DNA from: Sipunculus nudus
Lineage: Eukaryota; Annelida; Sipuncula; Golfingiida; Sipunculidae
Direction of reading: 5' to 3'
Assembly: GCA_026874595.1 (NCBI GenBank)
Contig: CM049310.1
Span: forward strand, 83,861,056-83,925,055
DNA length: 64,000 bases
Part shown: positions 1-9,795 of the stretch, in pieces
Position numbering within the stretch: the stretch's first letter is position 1
Layout: every line of letters begins with the position of its first letter
Program-made: the position numbers and the translations under genes
Notes under the pieces: generated by a model
What the model was told of the DNA's origin: nothing
What the model saw: only the letters and a program-made list of their open reading frames with translations
Databases searched by the model: none

Positions 1-246
1 TCATGTGTGTTTAAGATCCGTTACCAGTGCAATATGATCTTGCAAAGTACAAACACTAACACACAGTGTAAGCATGTGCGAACAAGTGAATATAACCATA
101 ATCCTAGGTAGATCAAACACCAACCAGTTGTCGTAATCATTACTGGCATCAACATTTACAAGAGATCCAAAAGGGTCACACCCTGTGCAGATACAATAAT
201 ATATAAGTAGGACAATCCTCACTGGAATAGCTATCAGTCCAGGCAA
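1..246 (-). CDS. Small hydrophobic ORF downstream of Gypsy pol (possible third ORF)
   Basis: An 81-codon ATG-to-TGA frame begins about 150 bases after the pol stop and runs in the same direction. Residues 3-20 are hydrophobic (Leu, Ile, Val, Tyr) with two Cys following, which resembles a signal peptide or signal anchor. A hydrophobic ORF after integrase is where env-like genes lie in some Gypsy elements. However, it is short, has no second membrane segment or furin-type site that I can see, and I do not recognise its family. It could be a remnant of a third ORF or chance coding. No 3' LTR or clear polypurine tract is visible between pol and the window edge. Confidence 0.22.
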   Translation of the reverse strand: MPGLIAIPVRIVLLIYYCICTGCDPFGSLVNVDASNDYDNWLVFDLPRIMVIFTCSHMLTLCVSVCTLQDHIALVTDLKHT

Positions 247-394
247 TGTGAGACAACAACCACATCATATTATCTCCTACTCTACCAGCATTCGTATTTA
301 ACAGTACATATTTAAACATCAAAGCAAATTCTTAAGCACTCTAAGCACAGTACTCCTGTTTCAAACAGTGATACAAAATATATAACATGATCAT

Positions 395-1375
395 TTATTC
401 AGTTGAACTACACTCATGATAAACAGACCTGGGTTCCCTATACAAATTACGGTGTTTCCCAGCTGTACTTCTAGTACTCTTTCGTCTCACATATTCTGCA
501 GTAGTTTGACTATGTTCTTCAGAAGAACTTGAAAAATCATTTGGCAACTGTCCATCACTATCTGTCTCACTCTGACAGTGAGGCTGTCGAGTTACAATAA
601 TCATCCTTGACTCTGACTCAGAATCTGACTCTGTACTCGCTACATCAGACTCGGGTTTTAAGATTCTCTTAGGCCTACGCCTTCTATGGTCAAGTGTCCT
701 ATCTACTTGCATCGGACAAGGACGAATCTCAGTTCTGTTAACCCATCTAGTAACACCAAATCCATGAACCAGTTCGATAAGATATATATTCTTATCTGTT
801 GATTTCTGAACCACTTTATATCGTTCTGGTGGATAGGCATCCTGGATTTTCCTACGTCCAGGAACATGATTTTTCACATACACTTGGGTACCTAGCTCTA
901 ATGGCTTTTCTTTTGCGTTTCTATCATGGTACCTCTTTCTCTTTTCTGCTGACATTTGCAGTCTCTTTTGAACGGCAGTGTAAGTTTCTTGCAACTTAGC
1001 TTGATGAGCGGCTATCTACTCATGTAGATTGTAGTTCTCAGATTCTTCAAGAACTATGTGTGGCATTATCCTTGGCTCTCTTCCAAAAATTACATAGAAC
1101 GGCGAATATCCAGTTGCACTATGCGGAGTGGTATTGTAGAAATAAGCGACTTCCTCCAGATAATCTGGCCATTTCCGCTTCTTTTCAGATGGTAGAGCTT
1201 TCAAGAGTTCGTGAAGTGTGCGATTATATCTCTCGCACTGACCATTGCCTTGTGGTCTGTATGCTGTTGTTTTCGACTTCTTTACACCGTAGAGTCGACA
1301 TAGATCCTTTATGAGATGTCCCTCGAAATCCCTGCCTTGGTCTGAGTGCAGACGCAAAGGCGGACCAAACAACAG
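395..1375 (-). pseudogene. pol: Gypsy pol, third part: integrase catalytic core and C-terminal domain, with an in-frame stop
   Basis: Resumes the integrase core with the second catalytic Asp in a HSDQGRDF block and the catalytic Glu in an RPQGNGQCER block, giving DDE with typical Gypsy spacing. A Pro-rich YSPF/FGREP-type block follows. A TAG at 1016-1018 interrupts the frame, and clear Gypsy sequence continues in the same frame after it. That part has a basic linker, a C-terminal beta-rich domain (a LGTQVYVKN-type start) and a Ser/Glu/Asp-rich tail ending at 395. The stop cuts the protein just past the catalytic core. Without readthrough this copy is inactive. Confidence 0.92.
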
Positions 1376-2376
1376 TGACAGCCTTCTGGTCAGGGGCTGG
1401 CACCGCAAGTGTATACTTGGAAAATACATCTGTTATAACAAGGATATTTTCACATCCACTCGAAGATTTGTCCATAAGTGTAAAGTCTACCGCGACTACT
1501 TCAAACGGTTTTGATGCGGAAAGGGTTCCTAAAGGTGACTTCACCTTTTCCAGCTTTGACAAATTGCATCTTTCACATACTTTTATCCATTCCTCCATGT
1601 CACGCAACATACGAGGCCAATAGCATCTTGGACGTAATATCAACATGGCTCTGTCAAGCCCTTGGTGTCCATGATCATTGTGCACCGATCTCAAGGCTCC
1701 ACATCGCCACTCGGTGGGTAGTACCACCTGGTTTAGTACTCCTAACTTCGGATCATTGACTCTCCTATACAACAGACCATTTGTCAATGTCATCTTGTCC
1801 CACTGACGAATAAGCAACTGCACTTCCCGCGGTTCCTTCTTACGCTGCACCCCATTCAGTTTCTGTCCTCTCTCAAAAATGTCGATGAACCTTCTAATAC
1901 TCATATCATCTCGTTGTAGGGTTTTCATCTTATCGGGAGTCATGCAGGGTAAGTTTGTACAACTTGCATCAGCCATACAATTTTCAGCTTCAGTGGTGAC
2001 AACAGCTTCATACATAGCCACTTGTAATTCTGATGGGAATGCTGAACCATCGAGAACAGAGTTACACTGGTCTCGTACCTCCTCTGGGGTGATGTCCCAT
2101 GGTCTTGCTTCTTGGCGCGACAACGCATCAGCATTTCCATTCTTGCGACCTGGTTTGTAAACAATCTTAATGTCATAGTTGGCCAATTCTGACGCCCACT
2201 TTTGCTCTAATGCTGGAAGCTTACTCTTGGTAAAAAGGTATGTCAACGGATTATTGTCTGTATACACAATGCATGGTCCATAGCACAAATAATCCTTGAA
2301 CTGTTGGGTCACTGCCCATCGCAATGCCAGCAACTCCAGTTTCTTGGAGCTGTATCCAACTGGATTCTTCTCGTTT
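1366..2376 (-). pseudogene. pol: Gypsy pol, second part: rest of RNase H and N-terminal half of integrase
   Basis: This frame picks up where the first pol segment breaks (near 2375). It holds the end of RNase H and the tether before integrase. Next comes the integrase zinc domain: His-x-His spacing in an HNDHGHQG-type block, then Cys-x2-Cys in a CERC-type block. The first catalytic Asp lies in a VVAVDFT-type block. Homology stops near 1365-1375, where the integrase core continues in the neighbouring frame, so there is a second one-base indel. The off-frame remainder runs to 1224. It would otherwise supply DNA integration of the element's cDNA. Confidence 0.9.
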
Positions 2377-4386
2377 TCCTAAGACTACGGCTAGCATAGC
2401 TAATCACTTTCTTGGTGCCATTTTGTTCTTGACTGAGAATTGCGCCAAGTCCCTGTCTGGAAGCATCAATCTCTAGGAAAAATGGCCTGCTGAAATCAGG
2501 AAATGCTAAGACTTCTGAACTCACTAGCTTCTCTTTCAGCGTACGGAATGCTTCCCTATGATCTTCGTTCCAATCATTTACAAGGTCAATATTAAGATAC
2601 TTGGTCTTCTTTCTCTTGCCGGTTTTGTCTCCGACCAAGCTATGCAATGGTGCGGCGATGGAGGCATATCCAGGAACAAATCGCCTGTAATAAGACGTAA
2701 ACCCTAAAAATCGCCTAAGTTCCTTGACCGTTGTTGGCTCTTGCCAATCAGCAACAGCTGATAACTTTGCAGGGTCAGTACTCACACCACAACTTGACAC
2801 GACGTGTCCCAAGAATTTGGTCTCAGTTTTAAAAAAATTACACTTGTCTGCCTTCACTCGTAGATTGTACTGGGACAACCGTTGAAAGACTCTATCCAGT
2901 CTTGACAAGTGTTCTTCAACCCCATCGGAATAGACAATGATGTCGTCCAGATAAACAAGTATCGACGTGAAAATCTCATCTCTGAACACCTGACTGACCA
3001 GCCTAGAAAATGTGGCTGGTGCGTTCGTGAGCCCAAATGGCATTCGAATATATTCAAACAATCCCATTGGGGTTGTGAAAGCTGTTTTTTCACGATCCTC
3101 GGGTTCGACCTCAACTTGGTTATATGCAGATACTAAGTCCATAGTACTGAAAATGGTCGATCCTCTTAGTGCTTCTAGCGACTCTTGTATCCTCGGGAGT
3201 GGGAACTGATCACGCTTTATTTTCCGATTAAGTTTCCTATAGTCGACACATATCCTGATGTTTCCATTACGCTTGCGTACAATGACAATAGGACTTGCAT
3301 AATTTGAGTTGCTTTCTTTAATTACACCACTAGCTAGCAACTCTTCTAAGTGCTTCTTTACCTCATTCCATTGGTGAGGAGGCAACCTACGAAAAGGCTG
3401 CACAATTGGCTCATTGTCACATGTTCTAATCTTGTGCTTTATAGCAGAGGTGCAACCAAGCGGTTCGTCTTCCTTCATGAATACCTTTGCATGACGTCTA
3501 AACAAATCCTGGGCCTTAACAAGTTCCTCAGGGGATCCAGGAAAATTATCCGCGGTTATCTTTGGAAGATAATCTCCAGAAACAGTGCATTCTTGGTTAG
3601 GCTCATGCTCAGCTTGAGCTACAAATATATAATTACAACGAATGTCCACATCTATTTTTGGTTCAACTGGGTTGGCATCCATAACAAGTCCAAGCCTAGT
3701 CCCCCTTCTTATAGTAACATCATGAAGGTTTGTATTGACAACGGGGATGGTTACAGGGCCGTCCCTTTCAGAAATCCAAACAGGTAACACCTGAATTCCC
3801 TGTACCCCTTGATCCTTTAATGGTTCTATGACAACAGAACCCCCCTTAGGACAGGTCACCTGAACACTCGAAATAGATGACGCCGGCAGAATGTGATTGG
3901 CTCCTCCAGCCAACCTTGCAAAACAGGAGTTCGATTCTGCTGTTCCTTTAAATAACGACAAAAACTTTGGGATCCTTCCGAGTACATTAGTTCCTATTAT
4001 CCCAGGCAAGTTCTTACGACTTTCCTCAGTCTCCTTGGTATCTTTCATGATAAACACTCCTATATCTCTCACAAGGGTGTCTTCCACCTGTATGTTCAGC
4101 ACTGCAACTCCAATGTATGGAATATCGAGTCCGTTTGCTCCTCGAATTGGGAACCAATGTCCTGTTTGAAATCCAACTCCACTCGGGGCTAGGAATGTAT
4201 TAAAAGCAGACTCGTTGATGGTTGTCACCATTGACCCGCAGTCAATTAAACACGCTATGTCTACATTATTGAATTTGGCTATAGTTGTCGGACGACTGCC
4301 AACACTTCTGCTAAGAATACTTGGTGATAATGTCGAGCCTTCTAGACATGACCCCACTGTTCGGCTCGTAGAAGTGGGGGTTACTA
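2309..4386 (-). pseudogene. pol: Gypsy pol, first part: protease, reverse transcriptase, start of RNase H
   Basis: Open frame in -1 register to gag. Counting from 4357, a protease-like segment has the active-site position reading Asp39-Cys40-Gly41, where DTG or DSG is expected. The reverse transcriptase then shows the usual blocks, including a VDYRKLN-like block, the SAYNQ and MPFGLTNAP-type blocks, and catalytic YLDD at 469-472. The thumb and connection (LGFTSYYRRF type) follow, then the start of RNase H with its first Asp. The frame is lost near 2375 by what looks like a one-base deletion in a purine-rich stretch; the off-frame tail runs to a stop at 2309. No ATG lies near the start, fitting expression as Gag-Pol. 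The Cys in the protease motif may be a second damaging change. Confidence 0.94.
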
Positions 4387-4393
4387 GTTTAAA
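4351..4393 (-). promoter_or_regulatory. -1 programmed ribosomal frameshift signal at the gag/pol junction
   Basis: In the gag frame the last two codons before TAG are TTA AAC, preceded by T. This gives the canonical heptamer T TTA AAC (4387-4393). After a 5-nt spacer (4386-4382) a hairpin can form: ACCCCCACT at 4381-4373 pairs with AGTGGGGT at 4358-4351, eight pairs with one bulged C, and a 14-nt loop. The pol frame lies exactly -1 to gag and has no ATG near its start. All three expected parts (slippery site, spacer, stem) are visible. Frameshifting itself is inferred, and a loop pseudoknot cannot be judged by eye. Confidence 0.78.
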
Positions 4394-5538
4394 GATAAAT
4401 TTGGCCCCTGGGGACCACCGGGGGTGTTCCCAAGCAACTGTCCTGGTCCTAGCTGTGGCTGTACTGGCGGAGGTCGCATGCTAGTCGTTGCATACACAGG
4501 AGGCTGCCATGGTGGAGCACAATATGCCTGGGGCACAAACTGAAGGGCCTGATCAGTGTTTGGCCGGTTATCCTTTGGCCCCTTCCTCTGAGTGGCTTTC
4601 CATTTAAAACACTGTCTCTTCCAGTGCCCTAATTTCCCACAAAAATGACATGCATCGCCTTTTCTTGCTTCAGCCGTCTGGGGTTTCCCCTTCGAAAGAG
4701 CCGCCAGCATTTCCTGTTGGTTAGATATTTGTTCTTGTTGAGCTGCGATCTGCTTTTGTTGGTTGAGTTGAAGCTCTAGCATCTTATCAATCTTACTTTG
4801 CAACCCACCTATGTCGATCACTTGCTCTTCAACACAAGTCTCTACTGGGTCGGTAGGCAACACAGGTTCGCCCGACTCGATGGAATGACAGGAGACCTTC
4901 TTTGTCTTATTTGCCTTATCTTCTTCTGCGTAACGTACGGCTTCTTCCCGGATATCACGAAACTTCAATTCTCTGTTCCTTCTAATCTCTGCCCTAAGAT
5001 GATCTCTAAGATGCCTGTCCCGCACTCTCTGTACAAATCTATCTCGCACGAAAGAGTCTTTATTGGTAATACAATTACTGTCCAAACTAAGTGCGCGCTC
5101 TGCTAATCTCATTAGTGCAAAGCTGTACTCTCGCAGCGTTTCCCTCTCTCCCTGCTGCCTAGCGTAACATAAATCTAGCACATCGGCTGCAGTTATCTGT
5201 TCGCCAAATGCATTGGCTAAAACATCATATATTCTAGAGGAAGTAACATCATCCTCCTTCAAGTCAAACTTTACCTCGTCCTCGGCATCACCCTCTAAAT
5301 GTGAGAGGATAAAGTCAACTGCATTCCTCTCACTAAGTGACTGGAGACTAACCTGGCGTTGGCAGTCAGCAATCCATTTCTTTAAATCTCTGGGATCGCC
5401 ACTGTACTTCCTCAGTTTTTGTGAAGTTTGTACAACCTTAACAATATGTTTAGCTTTGAGCTCATCTTCTAAAGCTAGGTTTTTAGTTTGCAAATCTGCT
5501 AACTGTTGCTGAAGCTCTTGGATTTGTGCCTCGGCCAT
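4384..5538 (-). CDS. gag: Gag polyprotein of the Gypsy element (intact)
   Basis: A 384-residue open frame. It would form the retrotransposon's cytoplasmic particle and package its RNA. Residues about 1-30 are Gln/Leu-rich with heptad spacing, so probably coiled coil. Residues about 40-230 are charged and helical, as in Gypsy capsids. A Gln-rich helical stretch at about 245-285 precedes one zinc knuckle at 297-310 with C-x2-C-x4-H-x4-C spacing. The tail is Pro/Gln-rich. The last codons before the TAG stop form a T TTA AAC slippery site, so part of the translation should continue into pol in the -1 frame. The ATG has A at -3 and G at +4, a good context. No internal stop is present, unlike pol. 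I am sure of the family; the clade is not assigned. Confidence 0.92.
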   Translation of the reverse strand: MAEAQIQELQQQLADLQTKNLALEDELKAKHIVKVVQTSQKLRKYSGDPRDLKKWIADCQRQVSLQSLSERNAVDFILSHLEGDAEDEVKFDLKEDDVTSSRIYDVLANAFGEQITAADVLDLCYARQQGERETLREYSFALMRLAERALSLDSNCITNKDSFVRDRFVQRVRDRHLRDHLRAEIRRNRELKFRDIREEAVRYAEEDKANKTKKVSCHSIESGEPVLPTDPVETCVEEQVIDIGGLQSKIDKMLELQLNQQKQIAAQQEQISNQQEMLAALSKGKPQTAEARKGDACHFCGKLGHWKRQCFKWKATQRKGPKDNRPNTDQALQFVPQAYCAPPWQPPVYATTSMRPPPVQPQLGPGQLLGNTPGGPQGPNLSLN

Positions 5539-5560
5539 CTTAATCCAGTAATAATTGCTG

Positions 5561-8065
5561 TACCGATTAACAAAATATGTCTAAGCCTTTACATGAAAAT
5601 CATAAATCCACATTAACTTTAAATTGTCATGAAATCACGCAGGGAATGCAGTAATGTCAACCCAATGAGGCACATATTTCACCAAATAAAAAACATTAGC
5701 ATACATCAGCGACATATCACATAAACATGCAAGTATGACTCACCTTCTTCATAAATGCAATAACTACACAGTACTCTATTCAACAACTTCCCTAAATAAC
5801 AGGTACATCACCATGTGCAGAACTAGTCAGAAAAGTATGCAATATACACCTTGTGATACAAAGTACCTGGACAAATCTTGTGTAGTACAAGCTTACATGT
5901 ACAACAACAATAATGGTTCATATACTATTAATACTCACCGAATAAGTGTTGACAACAACAGTCTTCCAGACTCTTTTTTTAAAGCAACATTACATTATTG
6001 TATCAAGAAATGATAATCTGTCTGTCTGTCTCTCTGCAACACTGAGTCAACCTCTTACCTCTGACTTGATATCCTTTTAGTTCCAAACATGGCCACTAGG
6101 TGTCAGCACTACCTTCTGGCACACAAATAAAAAAAATAGTGTCACCAAAAAAAATATGACGCCCCAAAAACTCTAAATTCAGTAATAATCTCAAAAAACA
6201 AAAGTCGTTAGAGGTAAGTGTACCACTACTGTTCTGCATATAGGTCAAACAGGCCTTTAAATGTTCAGAATCTGTCTATGCAACAAACACAAAAAAAACA
6301 ACTTTATCAGAGGATAAAAACCAACTGTAACACATGGGCAAATACAATTCTAACACGTGGCATAATATGATTCAAATACATCATCCACTACAAGGTTTAT
6401 CATTCATTACAAGTATGTGCAACCTCACCTGTGAGAACCATCTCTCCTATGAACAAGACAAGAACTAGGTACATCCACAGACTGAACTGTGCATCTCAAA
6501 ACAGTCCTGATGAAACATAACCTTGATGTACCACTAAAATTCAGCACAGAAATATATCTTCACAATAAGAAAGAACCCCATAATTCTATATTACTTCATG
6601 ATAAAACATGCATCTCATGCCTAAATCAAACAAAATCTAAAGATATCCGTGTTTAACAAGAAGTCAACTTCTTTGTCTCTGGCTCCAAGCCTATTAATAC
6701 CGAAATGACACACTAGGTGGCAGCACAGGTCGACCAACCTTTGACCTAACAGTATGGAATCATGAGAACCCAAAGTAAAAATATACACATACCATCAGGT
6801 GTCTTCAGTAATTATGCAACATTATATAACATGAGACAATATGGTAAATATCTGTATTAACTGGCTGCTGTTATACTCACTTATTACAGGGTATGAACAA
6901 AGTATCTTGGGCATGAAAATGAAACAAATATGTCAATATCATGTTTCATCATAACCAGTATAATAATCACCTGTGTAATGCAGCACTCATACAACCAGTT
7001 TTTGAGCAACCTCAAGCCATCAATATAGCACATGCAAAACTTCAATATATGACTGTAACTGCTGTAATACAGTACTTACCAGCAACTTGCACTCTTCAAC
7101 TTTTAAGTAAAATATATTCTTGGTGACAAACAGTAAAATTCAAAATTTCCATCAACCTATTGACAAAAATACATAGTGACACCTATACATGCAAGTATGT
7201 AACAACAATGTACACTTTGTTCAATGTCACCTGAAATTCCATGTCTTGTGAACACATCAGTAAAATTAAATGACTGTTCGCATGTGTTGCACTTACAACC
7301 GTGCATAATGCATCAAACCATGAAATTATATCACCTTGGCACTCGCCACTCTATATTTTTATATAGCATTCAAAATACAACCAACAAAATTCAAATTGTG
7401 ACGTATCAACCCTTGTGTATGCTTAGCATACAAGTAGCAAACATGATATGATATGCAAACAAATAACTTTAATCTAATGGTCACTACAGCTGTGATTGCA
7501 TCAGCAGCCCCTGAAACCTGTGAAAACATATCTGGACCCAACCGTGCAACATCTGTCAATATAGCACAACATTCACAAAATATTATAAGGATGTGTGATG
7601 CAACATCTATGATCACAACAAACACAGTAAATGTCCATCAAGACAGTCCTTCTCTCTCAACAGAGCAATATCATCCACAGCTTACAAGTGATGCTGACAC
7701 CAGTCCATTTCCTGGCATGTTTGTATGATCATGCATACAAACTTGTAAAGCACACAATGTCAAGGGTATAAATGTATTATATATTTGTGAGTCACTCTTG
7801 GACTGTCCCCATAAATGAATAGACTCTCCATGGGTACATACATATTATATTGTCCATTATGCGAGGAAACATCAACCATCAAGTATCTGTAGTTCACACG
7901 GGAATCCTCATAGCCATATATATGGTCCAACAGCAAGGTCCACATCGAGGTCACAGATAAGGGAACGCCACATCAGAGAACACCACATCACCAACTGCAT
8001 CCAGTGCGAACAAGCTCCTAACCAGCCACCCTATTAGTTTTATTACAGTTCATGAAAAGCAGCCA
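5561..8065. other. AT-rich stretch without a gene between gag and the tRNA-Leu primer site
   Basis: No supported coding region. If 8066-8083 is this element's primer site, this is its untranslated leader, unusually long at 2.5 kb. Two related ~70-base segments at about 6030-6110 and 6660-6730 share a CACTAGGTGnCAGCAC core and a preceding Thr/Leu-like CTCTG tract, pointing to an internal duplication. Open frames on both strands at 7359-7728 overlap each other and have no family features. The stretch could equally be older host or repeat DNA into which the element inserted. Confidence 0.4.
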
Positions 8066-8083
8066 ATCCCACCGCTGCCACCA
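8066..8083 (-). promoter_or_regulatory. tRNA-Leu primer-binding site (copy 1)
   Basis: The minus strand reads TGGTGGCAGCGGTGGGAT. This is the exact complement of the 3' end of animal tRNA-Leu (a CCCACCGCTGCCA end plus CCA). It follows an LTR-type end, GTTACA, after two spacer bases. That is where reverse transcription would start. The orientation matches the downstream gag-pol. Confidence 0.75.
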
Positions 8084-8085
8084 TT

Positions 8086-8227
8086 TGTAACGGGTGAAAA
8101 TGGAAACCAGTCCGAATGTGGGTTCGAACCCGTAACCTGTGACACAAGTCAGACGTTCTACCGCTTCGCCAATAAAGCAAGCTTCACTGGCAAGGCCAGT
8201 AGGAACGCTTTTGTGTGTCCGGTTACA
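8086..8227 (-). repeat. Short LTR-like unit (142 bp) with a tRNA-like Pol III promoter inside
   Basis: On the minus strand the unit starts TGTAACCGG and ends ACCCGTTACA, so it has TG...CA ends with a short inverted match. It is preceded by a purine run ending GGGGGTGAA (polypurine-tract-like, about 8228-8242) and followed by a tRNA-Leu primer site. Inside it are a perfect A box (TGGCGAAGCGG, 8161-8171) and a perfect B box (GGTTCGAACCC, 8120-8130), spaced about as in a tRNA. The arms do not fold into a full cloverleaf, so this is tRNA-derived rather than a tRNA gene. It could be an LTR of a short non-autonomous element, the 5' LTR of the Gypsy copy, or a SINE inserted at an LTR edge. Confidence 0.55.
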
Positions 8228-8332
8228 TTCACCCCCTCTCCGAGGAGGTTCTGTCCCCAGAACGTGGGATCTATCCCGGGGGTCACACACGTGAACTGGG
8301 TGGGGCATCATGCCACGACACCAACTCCCCGG

Positions 8333-8350
8333 ATCCCACCGCTGCCACCA
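8333..8350 (-). promoter_or_regulatory. tRNA-Leu primer-binding site (copy 2)
   Basis: A second exact copy of the same 18-base tRNA-Leu complement, 267 bases from the first. It follows a different LTR-type end, CCGGTTACA, and two spacer bases (GC). The stretch between it and the next LTR-like start is only about 100 bases, GC-rich and ends in a purine run, a layout like that of terminal-repeat elements in miniature. Confidence 0.7.
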
Positions 8351-8352
8351 GC

Positions 8353-8458
8353 TGTAACCGGTCTCGGTTAAGTATAAACAATTTAAGGCTGCACATTGGT
8401 AGACGTTTATTCCAATGTTGTTCATGACAGTATCAGCAAGGCAGAGCCTCTGCTTACA
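8353..8458 (-). repeat. Second LTR-like end upstream of primer-site copy 2
   Basis: The minus strand ends CCGAGACCGGTTACA directly before the primer site. About 60 bases earlier it carries an AATAAA signal (GGAATAAACG). A TGTAAGC near 8458 is a possible start, but the 5' boundary is uncertain. Its body does not match the 142-bp LTR-like unit, so the two primer sites probably belong to two related elements. Confidence 0.4.
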
Positions 8459-8516
8459 CAGCACACAAGCTTATGGTACACGATTAGCAAGTATTAGGAA
8501 CTAAGAATAATGTAAC

Positions 8517-8546
8517 TTAGGGTAAGGGTTAGGTTTAGGGTTAGGG
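8517..8546 (+). repeat. Short interstitial telomere-like array
   Basis: Five consecutive units of TTAGGG or one-base variants (TTAGGG, TAAGGG, TTAGG, TTTAGGG, TTAGGG). TTAGGG is the telomere repeat of molluscs and vertebrates. It sits just outside the LTR-like units. Confidence 0.7.
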
Positions 8547-8559
8547 TGGCTGGTTACTC

Positions 8560-9540
8560 CCAGAAGGAACATCTGGCATCCTGCCCAAATAAACAAAGAA
8601 AACAATATATAGCCAACCCTGTCATGCACTAATACATGGTCCAATATTATGATTAACTATCAAGAAGAAAGATGAGTTTATAACAAAAGAGCATTTCTAT
8701 TGTGTCTATTGTTTACATGACAAGTCAAGAAATATCTCCCAGGTTACAATAGAGAAATAATTAATAAAGAGTAATCCTGGCTCCATGAAAGAGATATTGT
8801 TGATAATATAATATCACTGGTAACTAAGAGTGAGTTACATTAAAGAAAACAGTATTTAAATTGTCGGTAACTACTTTAGACAATCATATGAGCGATAACA
8901 CAAGAACGAATGCGCAACAGCTGGCGCCATCTACCGGCTTACCAGTATACAAGTCAGGATAGTAATCCTTCACCACTACTCGGACAAGCGTTAAACTACT
9001 CTTAACATGATAATGTACATCTTACTCAAAGAGTTACAAACGGATATAGCCATTATGAATTATGGTTTATCCAGCTACCTGAATTACCATACAAATAACT
9101 CAGTAGATAATCATTTATCGGCGGTAGAACATACAAACAAGCAGCCGTTTACAACATTATCTCGCCGCACGATGTGAATATCGCAATCCAAAAACAAAAT
9201 TCGCTATTCTTTACGAAGTAAGAGGCGTTTACACTTCAGACTACTATCAATATCAAGGAAAGGTACTAGTCTAACATTATAATCATTATATATTAAATGA
9301 CAAACGAAACTAACCTCAGATGAGATGCTAAAATGCTCCCGCGCAGCTCTATCACACAGCTTTTACAAATATGGCTTCCAAAAGAACGCTGGTTTCCGCC
9401 CTGCGCTAATGAGTGTGCGCAGTCGTACAAGTGACTGGCACTCGCTGTTAGTCTGACAATATTAAAAAGCCATACACATTCAAATATAGGTTACGAGGGT
9501 CTATTTATTAGCAAACTATTCTACAATAATACCATATAAA
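8560..9540. other. AT-rich stretch, no gene seen
   Basis: No coding region supported. A TGGCGCCATCTACCGG block near 8930-8945 resembles the GGTGGCGCCACC phrase of other repeats in the window. On the minus strand near 9310-9360 there is a short open piece ending in a donor-like GAG|GTTAGT, but it has a poor acceptor and no recognisable product. Confidence 0.4.
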
Positions 9541-9551
9541 ATAACACTCAC

Positions 9552-9575
9552 CTCGCTGTCACCCATTTTTGTCAT
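9552..9575 (-). CDS. Possible first coding exon of an unrecognised gene
   Basis: The minus strand reads TGA, then ATG ACA AAA ATG GGT GAC AGC GAG, then GTGAGTG, a strong splice donor. The upstream in-frame TGA and the lack of an open frame entering from upstream mean that it could only be a first exon, encoding M(TKM)GDSE. No partner exon can be named with confidence, so this is only a candidate. Confidence 0.18.
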
Positions 9576-9721
9576 TCAAGAATCCGCCCCTCTTTAGTAC
9601 ATGACCTGTCCCATAGGCGTCGACTCCTGTTTTATTACTTCACCAGTTCATGTGGTTTTCATGTGCCAATGCTATTACAATAGACTTAAATACCCGGACT
9701 TTTCTCTCGCTTCCAACTTGC

Positions 9722-9795
9722 ATTCGTGGCACAGTTACGTGCTTCAGCAGACGGCTTCTGGGTGTGCGGTCGGTGGTTCGATTCCCGTTGTGTCT
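9722..9795 (+). repeat. tRNA-derived SINE head
   Basis: An A-box-like TGGCACAGTTA (9727-9737) and a perfect B box GGTTCGATTCC (9774-9784) with tRNA-like spacing. The intervening arms do not pair as in a working tRNA. I see no clear tail or target-site duplication. Confidence 0.5.

Larger units (their letters stand above)
395..5538 (-). mobile_element. Ty3/Gypsy (Metaviridae-type) LTR retrotransposon, degraded copy
   Basis: The internal region of a Ty3/Gypsy element lies on the minus strand. The order is gag with one CCHC zinc knuckle, a -1 frameshift site, aspartic protease, reverse transcriptase with YLDD, RNase H, and integrase with HHCC and DDE motifs. Integrase after RNase H is the Gypsy order and excludes Copia and Pao. 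Gag is open, but pol carries a frameshift near 2375, another near 1365-1375 and an in-frame TAG at 1016-1018, so this copy cannot make a full Pol. The 3' LTR is not visible and probably lies beyond base 1. A candidate 5' LTR end with tRNA-Leu primer site lies at 8066-8227 on the same strand, which would imply a 2.5-kb leader. Confidence 0.96.

Noticed and set aside
7359-7728. Overlapping 88- and 91-codon frames on opposite strands as a small gene
   Set aside because: No family motif, no supporting splice sites, and each explains the other as an antisense shadow.
8110-8175. A functional tRNA gene
   Set aside because: A and B boxes are perfect, but anticodon and acceptor arms do not pair.
8018-8464. 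148-codon minus-strand frame as a protein
   Set aside because: It runs straight through the primer sites, the tRNA-like boxes and LTR ends, so it is chance coding in repeats.
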